A stretch of 9,181 nt of DNA, taken from positions 1-9,181 of the forward strand of contig PXAI01000051.1 in assembly GCA_003567135.1 (NCBI GenBank), in the 5' to 3' direction. A program made the translations under genes and the position numbers. This document shows positions 1-5,461 of the stretch, piece after piece. The DNA is from Balneolia bacterium (GTDB lineage Bacteria; Bacteroidota; Rhodothermia; Balneolales; Cyclonatronaceae). Under the pieces are notes generated by a model. That model did no database searches. It was not told where the DNA came from and was given only the letters and a program-made list of their open reading frames with translations. Positions within the stretch are counted from its first letter, which is position 1. Each line of letters begins with the position of its first letter.

Positions 1-28
1 AGACCCGGAGCATCTTGGTTGCAGCCAT
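1..28 (-). CDS. Start of a minus-strand gene leaving the left edge (partial, possible antitoxin)
   Basis: An ATG at 28-26 opens a reading frame of nine visible codons, MAATKMLRV, before the window ends. The only support is a good promoter immediately upstream (TATACT six bases before the ATG), which suggests a leaderless transcript. The opening residues resemble the N-terminal strand of small ribbon-helix-helix antitoxins, and a toxin-antitoxin pair lies next door, but nine residues cannot establish a family. The start is plausible and the function unknown. Confidence 0.35.
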
Positions 29-58
29 GACCCCAGTATACGGAACCGTAGACGTCCG
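29..58 (-). promoter_or_regulatory. Sigma-70-type promoter for the left-edge gene
   Basis: On the minus strand a consensus-like -10 box, TATACT (positions 40-35), lies six bases before the ATG at 28. A weaker -35 match, TGGACG, lies 16 bases further upstream. Transcription would begin at or next to the ATG, so the mRNA would be leaderless, which is common in actinobacteria. No Shine-Dalgarno sequence is present, consistent with this. Confidence 0.45.
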
Positions 59-192
59 TCCAGTGGGTCGATGCAGTTGTGCGCGATGGCTGCCGCTGGC
101 GCGACCGCACATCGTCACGGCTTCCGCGTGCCAGACCATGGGCGATGTGCGTGACGGGGAGCTGGGCATGGCGACGGTCCACGCGGCGCGGG

Positions 193-585
193 TCACGGCA
201 GCTCCACGGGCACCGGCGCGGATCGGGCCAAGCGCCCGTTGAGGGTCAGCAACGTCGCGCCGAGCGTCTCGGCGCACGCGACGTAGAGCCCATCGCGCAG
301 AGCGATGTTCTCCCTGAGCTCCCATACCCGCTGGGGCAGCGGCGCGACCGGAAGACGCTCAACAGGAAGCCGGACCAGACAGTCAAGCGCCCGAGTGACC
401 CCGGCAGCTTCTGCATCGCCGGCCCGGACCAGCCGCCCCAGCGCGGACAGAACCTCCGCATCGAGGTGGGCGGGCGCCGCGAGCGTGGCCCCACGCATCC
501 TGGCTGCGACCGCATCGCCACGCTGCGATCGGCGCAGCACCTCGACCACGACCGATGCGTCAACCACGAGCAGCTGCGCGCTCAC
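193..585 (-). CDS. vapC: VapC-type PIN-domain ribonuclease toxin
   Basis: This is a 130-residue PIN-domain protein, the usual size for VapC toxins, which are Mg-dependent RNases that cut tRNA or rRNA in the cytoplasm. The GTG start at 585 overlaps the antitoxin stop by four bases (GTGA); a longer frame upstream reads through the antitoxin gene in a low-quality frame, so the short start is preferred. PIN landmarks are D9 in VVDASVVVEVL, E44 in HLDAEVLSAL, and D98 in RDGLYVACAETLGA. The last conserved position, normally Asp in the T-x-D-x-R-L motif, is Asn116 in LLTLNGRLAR. This may weaken metal binding or may be tolerated variation. The neighbour upstream is its cognate antitoxin. The family is clear; activity is uncertain because of N116. 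Confidence 0.85.
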   Translation of the reverse strand: MSAQLLVVDASVVVEVLRRSQRGDAVAARMRGATLAAPAHLDAEVLSALGRLVRAGDAEAAGVTRALDCLVRLPVERLPVAPLPQRVWELRENIALRDGLYVACAETLGATLLTLNGRLARSAPVPVELP

Positions 586-824
586 GCGACGTCGCTGTCC
601 CGTCGGCCTTCCTCGACCAAGGTGACGCTGTCCGGGCCCTCGCCCGGAAGTGGCGGGTCTGCCCGCACCTCGTCGAGCCACTCCTCAAGGGTCGGGAGGG
701 CAGCGTGGCGGTGCAGCACCTCGACCACGTAGGCACGCAGGCTCATCCCGGCAGCGTCCGCGCGCCGGACCAGCTCCCGATGCGTGGGTTCGTCCAGATC
801 TCGGATGTGCATGTTCACGGCCAT
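582..824 (-). CDS. vapB: VapB/FitA-like ribbon-helix-helix antitoxin
   Basis: This 80-residue protein has an N-terminal ribbon-helix-helix DNA-binding domain: strand VNMHIRDLD at residues 3-11, then helices in THRELVRRADAAG and SLRAYVVEVLHRHA up to about residue 42. An acidic, proline-rich C-terminal tail follows, of the kind that wraps around a PIN toxin and blocks its active site. The ATG at 824 is chosen because the strand begins just after it and a perfect palindrome lies immediately upstream. The next ATG, four codons inside, is possible. Its stop overlaps the vapC start by four bases, so toxin translation is coupled. It probably represses its own promoter together with VapC, as is usual for the family. 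Confidence 0.82.
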   Translation of the reverse strand: MAVNMHIRDLDEPTHRELVRRADAAGMSLRAYVVEVLHRHAALPTLEEWLDEVRADPPLPGEGPDSVTLVEEGRRDSDVA

Positions 825-829
825 GCCGA

Positions 830-850
830 ATGGTAGCACTTCGCTACCAT
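830..850 (-). promoter_or_regulatory. vapBC operator overlapping a leaderless promoter
   Basis: A perfect 8-bp inverted repeat, ATGGTAGC (830-837) and GCTACCAT (843-850), is separated by five bases and ends five bases before the vapB ATG. On the minus strand the proximal arm contains TACCAT at -11 to -6 relative to that ATG. This fits a TANNNT -10 box for a leaderless transcript, so binding of VapBC here would block RNA polymerase. Its identity as an operator is inferred from position and symmetry. Confidence 0.7.
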
Positions 851-1066
851 CATCGTCGAGAGGCAGGATGCTCCAGCGGTTGTGTGCGACCAGGCCCGAC
901 GACCAAGCCCCCATCATCACTTCGGTTCGGGCGCGGCCCCGCGTGGGCCCGGTGCTCGTCGTCGCGCAGCTTCATCGCCTCGACCGCACGCGCCCCATCC
1001 ATCGCGTCTCCCCCACCCGTCCGGGCAAGGGGAGCCGTCACCATGCTCGCAGCGATACCCACCGGC

Positions 1067-1800
1067 TCATCGTGCGCGTCGGAGAGCGCGTGGTTGGGCA
1101 CGGTCGCGGTGGAGGTACTCGACCGTTCGGCGGATCTCGTCGCGGAGGAACTCGCTGGACCGTCGGCTACGACCGTCACCCGCGCGTTCTCCGAGGACGT
1201 CGGTCGGGTCGGTGATGTCCCACCGCAGGCGGTGGTGCTCGATCGTGGTGGCCATGCCTTCCCAGCGGTCCCGTGCCCACCCGCCTGCCGGCGGCGGGCC
1301 AAGCGCCTTCAGGAGGTAGGTCGGAGGTTCGGATCGGAAGCCGCGTGTCCGGGCGGTGGCCTCTTGGCGCAGGTGCGCATCAAGCTTGTCGCGGCGGTCG
1401 TACATCTCGCGCAGCTCACAGTTGTCGGGGAAGCCGACCATCGCTGCCCGTACCGAGGCGAGCCGATCCTCCACCGCTGCGAGGCGCGTCGTGGTGAGCT
1501 CGAGCTACGCCTCGAGTTCCTCGACGACCTTCCGCCGCCGACGGCGCGGCAAGCCGCTCACCGCCTGCTGCACCCGACCTTGCAACCGCTCGACCTCGGC
1601 GCTGAGCGACACCTGTTCCTGCTCGAACGGGTCGCGGTAGCGCAGCAACTCGAGCCGACGGGCGTCTCGGCGCGCGTGCGATGCAGGCGGCTGGTCAGAC
1701 TCGCCACCTCGTCGTTGTCGAGGTGGACGTGGTGATGCAACGCGCCGGAGTCGTCAGGAGCCGGACCGTGGTAGAGCCCTCAACGTCGACGGGAAGGACG
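1067..1800 (-). pseudogene. Decayed gene remnant, probable C-terminal end of a MobF/TraA-like relaxase
   Basis: The minus strand reads as coding but is broken. The intact part, 1474-1067 (135 residues from an internal ATG), contains YLLKALGPPP, RDRWEGMATTIEHHRLRW and DITDPTDVLGE. This resembles the repeated 'LGP.P...R..W...A..I..YR...GITDP...LG' tail of actinobacterial conjugative relaxases. Directly upstream, in the same frame, lies a charged coiled-coil-like segment (LLRYRDPFEQEQVSLSAEVE and following), cut by a TAG at 1507-1505. Further upstream, stops appear in each frame and the best coding frame switches near 1650-1700, suggesting at least one frameshift. Candidate pieces continue to about 1800 but cannot be joined with confidence. 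It would be a leftover of an earlier conjugative element. The broken state is clear; the family is moderately likely. Between 851 and 1066, and between 1801 and 2020, I see no convincing gene or RNA. Confidence 0.5.
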
Positions 1801-2020
1801 ACAATCCGTCACCGATGAGTTCTTCTCGATCCATCTCTCGCAGGCTCCCGTCCGGCTCCGGCGCTCGCGGGACCGCCAACGATGATCGGTAGAGCTTGTA
1901 TCCGCCCTACAGGGTCGGCCGACGCGGCCACCACGAAAGCAGGAAAGCACACTCGGACCCTCACCGAGCGTGGCGACCGTGTCACGGGAGTATGGCACCC
2001 ATAGGGCACCCATGAAATGC

Positions 2021-2044
2021 GAAAAGGCCCCGAAGGGCCTTTTC
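2021..2044 (-). terminator. Rho-independent terminator with UUCG loop after the tRNA fragment
   Basis: A perfect 10-bp inverted repeat (GAAAAGGCCC at 2021-2030 and its complement at 2035-2044) encloses CGAA on the plus strand, which reads as the stable UUCG tetraloop in minus-strand RNA. The 3' arm ends in GGGCCUUUUC, giving the U run. It starts two bases after the tRNA 3' end, so it is probably the native terminator of the initiator tRNA gene. The A-rich arm lets it work in the other direction too. Confidence 0.85.
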
Positions 2045-2045
2045 G

Positions 2046-2095
2046 TAGTAGCGGGGGCAGGATTTGAACCTGCGACCTCCGGGTTATGAGCCCGG
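2046..2095 (-). tRNA. 3' half of initiator tRNA-fMet (CAU), truncated; likely integration scar
   Basis: On the minus strand a complete anticodon arm (stem CCGGG/CCCGG around the loop CTCATAA, anticodon CAU), the variable loop, the T arm (GCAGG-TTCAAAT-CCTGC) and the 3' acceptor strand ending CCCCGCTACTA are present. Three consecutive G-C pairs next to the anticodon loop are the hallmark of initiator tRNA-fMet. The D arm and 5' acceptor strand are missing: upstream of 2095 the sequence is unrelated and has no AGCGGGG partner. The piece cannot fold into a working tRNA alone. Tyrosine recombinases use tRNA 3' halves as attachment cores and leave such a copy at one end. The gene's own terminator following it suggests this is the displaced original 3' end, with the element on the high-coordinate side. 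CCA is not encoded. Confidence 0.85.
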
Positions 2096-2104
2096 TCCTA
2101 GTCG

Positions 2105-2183
2105 TCGGACCTCATCCGACGTCGGCCGATAAGGGCCGCTGACCTGCAGAAACGCCGGATCGCTCATCCGACCTCATCGGACG
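2105..2183. repeat. Pair of 17-bp direct repeats, each an inverted repeat
   Basis: TCGGACCTCATCCGACG (2105-2121) and TCCGACCTCATCGGACG (2167-2183) match at 15 of 17 positions and are 62 bp apart start to start. Both have the same central CCTCA flanked by complementary arms (TCGGA/TCCGA in the first, TCCGA/TCGGA in the second). The two mismatches are symmetric G/C swaps, so pairing in each copy is preserved. They start about 10 bp from the tRNA scar, a fitting place for integrase or excisionase binding sites; that role is inferred. Confidence 0.55.
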
Positions 2184-2209
2184 ACAACCGCCATGTTGCG
2201 GCGACGCCT

Positions 2210-2228
2210 GTGAGCATCGCGTGAGCAT
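2210..2228. repeat. Two helically phased copies of GTGAGCAT
   Basis: GTGAGCAT occurs at 2210-2217 and again at 2221-2228, an 11-bp period. Phased short direct repeats near an attachment core are typical of arm-type sites of tyrosine recombinases. With only two copies, chance cannot be excluded. Confidence 0.3.
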
Positions 2229-2465
2229 TCCATTGGAGGATCGTCATGGAGCCCGCGACTGAACCCCGTCCGGGTTGTCCGGAGGCGCGTTTGCCAGGAT
2301 CGGCTCCTGAGGCTGCGACGTCGTGGGCAGGGTCAGCACGCGTCGCGGACCTGGCCCGCGAGCGTGACCGTCGATAGCAGTGTGTGACCTTGCCCCCGGT
2401 CGAACTCGTCTTGAAAACAGGTGGGCTCCGGGCGTTGGCCATGAGCCCGGAGCATCACGGAGCGC

Positions 2466-3392
2466 TCAGGGCAGCGTCTTGATGTAGTCGAGCCGGCGCC
2501 GGTTGAGGTCACCGCGCAGGGTGCCGCCACCGTTGGCTCGGAGTTGGCGCCAGGCGGCGAAGCCTTGGAGGACGGCTTCTTCGACCTGCCACAGGGGTCG
2601 CTTGGCGACCTCGAGGCCGCTGGTGAAGGTCCGGAAGGTCTTGAGTGTGTGGTAGTCGAGCCTGGTGACGTCCTCGAGGTAGTTGTGCTGGCTGGCGTAG
2701 GCGAACATGAACGCTACGACGCCTTCTTCGATGACGATGGCGCGGCCGCCGTCCTCTACTGCGTCGATCATCTGATCGCTGTGGCGCTTGCGGCCGAAGA
2801 TCTTGCCTCGGGCGACCGGTGACCATCCCAGCACGGCGGTGTTGGCGAGGTGGAACACGTCGTGGAAGCGGTAGCCGCTGTCCTGGTAGGTGTTGTCACC
2901 CAGCGCATCGGCGCGCTTCTTGCGGTTCCAGATCACCTCGACCTTGGGTTCGGGGCCGTCGGCGTTGTCCACGGGACGGATGGTGACGGTGAAGGTTCGT
3001 GGCAGCTGCTGGTCAGGCGGGTAGCTGGCGTCGAGTTGACTCGCTACGCCGCGGCGGGTGGCGCTCAGGTCGCGGGGCTGCCAGCGGTCTCGGGTCTTGT
3101 CCAGGTTCGCTCGTGCAATGTCGTCGAGGGAAAGCTGCCAGCGATCTGCGGCGGTGGCGAGATACCACAAGATGTCGCCGAGTTCTTCGGCGACGTTGTC
3201 GTCGAACAGCTCGTAGGCCTCGCCGTCGCGTAGGTACTTCTTGTAGCCAGCGAGCAGGGTGCCGACTTCACCGGCCAGCCCAAGCAAAGGACCAAGGCGC
3301 GGGTCTTCGCCCGGAGGGCCGTGCCCCGTCAGATGGTCGGTGAGGCGTGCCTGCTGCTGGTAGTCCTCGAGTGTGAGGGGGCGTGAGGTCAC
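2466..3392 (-). CDS. MazG-like nucleotide pyrophosphohydrolase with C-terminal extension domain
   Basis: This 308-residue cytoplasmic protein has an N-terminal all-helical MazG-like domain (about residues 8-106). MazG enzymes hydrolyse nucleoside triphosphates to monophosphates and pyrophosphate with Mg. Seen here are LGLAGEVGTLLAGYKK (38-53) and EELGDILWYL (69-78). In the usual E-x-x-E ... E-x-x-D metal motif, E42, E70 and D73 are present but the second position is Thr45. Residues about 110-308 form a second conserved-looking domain with GYRFHDVFHLANTAVLGWSP (154-173, including an H-D-x-x-H pattern), RKRH and IEEGVVAFMF. This resembles the MazG C-terminal domain found in nucleotide- and DNA-modification contexts. 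The GTG at 3392 is preferred: it overlaps the protease stop (GTGA), whereas an ATG further upstream would add a basic tail from the wrong frame. It is the last gene of the operon. Substrate is unknown; activity is uncertain because of Thr45. Confidence 0.8.
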   Translation of the reverse strand: MTSRPLTLEDYQQQARLTDHLTGHGPPGEDPRLGPLLGLAGEVGTLLAGYKKYLRDGEAYELFDDNVAEELGDILWYLATAADRWQLSLDDIARANLDKTRDRWQPRDLSATRRGVASQLDASYPPDQQLPRTFTVTIRPVDNADGPEPKVEVIWNRKKRADALGDNTYQDSGYRFHDVFHLANTAVLGWSPVARGKIFGRKRHSDQMIDAVEDGGRAIVIEEGVVAFMFAYASQHNYLEDVTRLDYHTLKTFRTFTSGLEVAKRPLWQVEEAVLQGFAAWRQLRANGGGTLRGDLNRRRLDYIKTLP

Positions 3393-4084
3393 GGATGGTC
3401 TCCTGACGGGTCGTCGGCGGCGGGTGGGGCGGCCGGCACCGATGTAGCGGTGAGCGTCCACGCGCTGCTGACGTGGTCGGTGACGAACGAGAACGAGATC
3501 CAGGCGTGGCCGTCGTCGCCCCAGCTGGTGCCCCAGGAGTTGCGCAGCAGGATCTCGTCGGTGTCGAGCCGGTAGCCCACGACGAGCAGTGCGTGGTAGT
3601 CGCCGTCGAGTTCGTCGGTGCGGGGGTTGCGGAGGTGGCCTTCTTGCGGGCGGCGCAGGCCAGGCCAGGTCGGCGTGCCGATGGCGACCACGGTGCCGGC
3701 GTCGAGCGCGGCCTGGACCCAGGCGGTATCAGGGACCGCGGGGTCCAGGATGGCCATGCGGCATCCGGTGGGATCGAGCGCGCCGGGCGGCGGCAGGTAG
3801 GTCGGGGCGCTGTCGTCTCGCCACGGTTCGTAAGGCCAGCAGTGTTCCTCGGGTTGGCCCCACTGGCGAAGTGCGAGATCGGCAGCCGGAAAGGTGGTTC
3901 CGGGGCCGGGGTAGCCGTCGTGCTGCTTCGCGCCCCAGTACAGCGCCTCGACGCTGAGAAGTTGCGCGAGGTCGAGGATGTGCTCGTGCGCAGCGGAGAC
4001 GGCGAAGGCGAGGCAGGTGCCACGGTAGGGCCCTTGCTGGCGAGCAGGCCCGAGCGTTTCGCGGAGGTCGACAATCCGCGGCAT
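3389..4084 (-). CDS. Papain-like (C1A) cysteine protease without propeptide
   Basis: This 231-residue protein has the full papain signature. Oxyanion Gln17 and nucleophile Cys24 lie in QQGPYRGTCLAFAVSAAHE, His164 in GDYHALLVVGY, and Asn182 in LLRNSWGTSWGDDGHAWIS. The motif order and spacing fit family C1A, with one extra residue between Gln and Cys. There is no signal peptide, membrane segment or inhibitory propeptide; the catalytic domain starts within 17 residues, so the enzyme should be made active in the cytoplasm. The gene directly upstream, one base away, encodes a chagasin-like domain, a fold that inhibits exactly this protease family. This suggests a paired protease and inhibitor. The ATG at 4084 follows the upstream stop by one base; the stop overlaps the mazG-like gene by four. 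The target protein is unknown. Confidence 0.88.
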   Translation of the reverse strand: MPRIVDLRETLGPARQQGPYRGTCLAFAVSAAHEHILDLAQLLSVEALYWGAKQHDGYPGPGTTFPAADLALRQWGQPEEHCWPYEPWRDDSAPTYLPPPGALDPTGCRMAILDPAVPDTAWVQAALDAGTVVAIGTPTWPGLRRPQEGHLRNPRTDELDGDYHALLVVGYRLDTDEILLRNSWGTSWGDDGHAWISFSFVTDHVSSAWTLTATSVPAAPPAADDPSGDHP

Positions 4085-4085
4085 A

Positions 4086-5078
4086 TCAGGCGGCCAGCAG
4101 TTGGGCGTGCTGGTTGACCGAGATCCCGCGCCCGAGCTCTGAGACCGGCAAGGCGGTGCTCGTGATGTCGAGCGTGAAGGTGTCGGCGAGGTCGCCGCCC
4201 TCCCAGGGCTGCACGAGCTGGAGTTCGAGCGTGGTGTGGCCCGGGCGGTGGGAGCGCAGGGTCAGGCCGCGTGTGCCAACCCCGCCGATCAGCGGCGGCT
4301 CGGCGGCGCTCGCCGCCGGTTCGTAGCGGTCGTCGACGAGCGTGAGCCCGCTGCTGCGGTGAAGTCCCCACTCGTAGCCAGCGGAGCGCATCTCGGGCAG
4401 CCCGACGGCGAGTTCGTCGCCAACGTCGATGACGAGGTGGCGTTCGTTGTCGGCGGGGGTGAGACGCCAGACGGATGCGCGTACGTTGTCGGGACGGCGT
4501 CCGCCGAGCAGCTGCTGTTTGATCTCGAGCGGCTTCCGCTTGTAGATGCGCTGGGCTGCGGCGGCGGTGATCTTGCCGAGGTTTCGCAGCTGGGTGACCG
4601 CGGCTTGGTAGCTCACGCCGAGTTCGACTGACAGGCAGTAGACGTCGAGGGCGGTCAGCTGTGGCCGGTCGGGGTCGTGGCCTCGGTGCTCCAGCCGGCT
4701 TTCGACGGACATTTCGGACATGAGCAAGCTGGCGGCGAAGGTCTGGGCTTGGAGCTCGTTGGGGTCGGAGGTGGCTGCTTCGATGTTGCGCGAGTCGTCG
4801 AGGTGGGAGCGGTGGCCGAGTTCGTGGTGTCCGAGCTCGTGTGCGGCGGTGAACCGCTGCAGCGTGATCGGCCGCGCCGCGTTGATGGCGATGCCCGCCA
4901 CGTCGCCGACGCGTTGATAGACGCCGAGGAGCTGGTCGAGCGGTTGGAAGCTGAGCCAGATCCCGCGGTCCTCGATGAGGTCGAAGATGGGAATCCGGCC
5001 GCCGGGTTCGGGATCGAGGTCGGCCAGCACGTACTCGGCGGCTAGCACTGCTTCTCGCTGTAGCTGTCGACGGTTCAT
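4086..5078 (-). CDS. ImmA/IrrE metallopeptidase fused to a chagasin-like (I42) cysteine protease inhibitor domain
   Basis: This 330-residue protein has two parts. Residues about 1-190 are an ImmA/IrrE-type zinc metallopeptidase: FTAAHELGHHELGH contains HELGH at 80-84, and E108 in PNELQAQTFAASLLM is the likely third zinc ligand. Such enzymes typically cleave or inactivate a partner XRE repressor, and one is encoded directly upstream. Residues about 203-306 match the chagasin/I42 inhibitor fold. HLVIDVGDELAVGLPE (214-229) is followed by the GYEW loop (234-237), a glycine-rich GGVGTRGLTL segment (265-274) and QPWEGGDLADTFTLDI (290-305), corresponding to the RPW loop. Chagasins plug the active site of papain-family proteases, and the next gene encodes one. 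The ATG at 5078 overlaps the XRE stop (ATGA). The metallopeptidase call is firm and the inhibitor call strong by motif order. The idea that it restrains the neighbouring protease is inference. Confidence 0.85.
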   Translation of the reverse strand: MNRRQLQREAVLAAEYVLADLDPEPGGRIPIFDLIEDRGIWLSFQPLDQLLGVYQRVGDVAGIAINAARPITLQRFTAAHELGHHELGHRSHLDDSRNIEAATSDPNELQAQTFAASLLMSEMSVESRLEHRGHDPDRPQLTALDVYCLSVELGVSYQAAVTQLRNLGKITAAAAQRIYKRKPLEIKQQLLGGRRPDNVRASVWRLTPADNERHLVIDVGDELAVGLPEMRSAGYEWGLHRSSGLTLVDDRYEPAASAAEPPLIGGVGTRGLTLRSHRPGHTTLELQLVQPWEGGDLADTFTLDITSTALPVSELGRGISVNQHAQLLAA

Positions 5079-5461
5079 GAGGTGCTGCCGCTCGTGCGCT
5101 TGGGGGGTTGGGCGGGGCCGGCATCGCGGAGGAACTGCGCGAACCGAAGTACCTGTTCACGGTCGTCGTTGTTGAGCTGTGCGGTGGTGCGGTACAGCGC
5201 CTGACTGGTCTCGTCGGGGGCGTCGGTGTCCTCGTCCGAGAAGTACGAGAGTGGCCGGCGATACAGCGTGGCAAGCTGCTTGAGTTCCAGGAAGCTCACC
5301 CGACGTCGTCCGGCTTCGAGGTCCGAAACGGAAGGGCGTGGGATGTTGAGGTGGTCGGCGACAGCCGCTTGAGGTAGGCCCAGCGCTTCGCGGGCTTCAC
5401 GGAGGCGTTGACCCAGTAGCTGCGGTTCGGAGGGTTCCTGCTCGGCCTTCTTGGTGGTCAT
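5075..5461 (-). CDS. XRE-family helix-turn-helix regulator
   Basis: This 128-residue protein has an XRE/Cro-type DNA-binding domain at about residues 15-70: LGQRLREAREALGLPQAAVA, then recognition helix RPSVSDLEAGRRRVS and LKQLATLYRRPLSYF. A charged C-terminal region of about 50 residues (TAQLNNDDREQVLRFAQFLR) may form a dimer helix or the ImmA cleavage region. The ATG at 5461 is supported by AGGAG eight bases upstream, although it lies 65 bp inside the 3' end of the preceding gene, so translation is probably coupled. It overlaps the ImmA-chagasin gene by four bases, the classic repressor-peptidase arrangement. The most likely targets are the two CTGTC-N9-GACAG sites upstream of the ACP-like gene. 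The family is certain; the targets are inferred. Confidence 0.9.
   Translation of the reverse strand: MTTKKAEQEPSEPQLLGQRLREAREALGLPQAAVADHLNIPRPSVSDLEAGRRRVSFLELKQLATLYRRPLSYFSDEDTDAPDETSQALYRTTAQLNNDDREQVLRFAQFLRDAGPAQPPKRTSGSTS

Larger units (their letters stand above)
2096..2465. other. Gene-free stretch between the tRNA scar and the mazG-like gene
   Basis: No reading frame here looks protein-coding; the open frames have atypical composition and no recognisable motifs. What is present are short repeats near the tRNA scar (the pair at 2105-2121 and 2167-2183, and GTGAGCAT twice at 2210 and 2221) and small imperfect hairpins, for example CGGCC/GGCCG at 2123-2138. It is most likely the non-coding end of the mobile element. 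I see no strong terminator with a U run after the mazG-like gene. Confidence 0.5.

Noticed and set aside
582..920. Longer minus-strand start for the antitoxin (112 residues from 920)
   Set aside because: The extra 32 residues read through the palindromic operator and promoter and add no recognisable domain; the ATG at 824 sits just before the ribbon-helix-helix strand.
850..1302. 150-codon minus-strand open frame
   Set aside because: It overlaps the relaxase-like frame for more than half its length, has Ser/Thr/Arg-rich composition, and shows no motif or ribosome site.
650..1735. Long plus-strand open frame of 361 codons
   Set aside because: It crosses the antitoxin gene, its operator and the relaxase-like remnant on the opposite strand. 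Its composition (Arg, Pro, Ser and Ala rich) is typical of an antisense shadow in GC-rich DNA.
1780..2013. Minus-strand frame starting MGALWVPYSRD just past the tRNA terminator
   Set aside because: Three frames are open in part and none shows steady coding character or a known motif; nothing could be supported.
2046..2095. Complete tRNA-Met gene
   Set aside because: No D arm or 5' acceptor strand can be found upstream of 2095, so only the 3' half exists.
2123..2138. CGGCC/GGCCG hairpin as a terminator
   Set aside because: The stem is only 5 bp and is not followed by a U run on either strand.
2164..2442. 92-codon minus-strand open frame beside the tRNA scar
   Set aside because: It has no recognisable motif, its composition is atypical, and it runs through the repeats near the attachment site; it is more likely non-coding.
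3268..5274. 668-codon minus-strand open frame
   Set aside because: It is in a different frame from the papain-like, ImmA-chagasin and XRE genes, which have clear motifs on the same strand. Its product is a low-complexity Arg/Pro/Thr-rich shadow.
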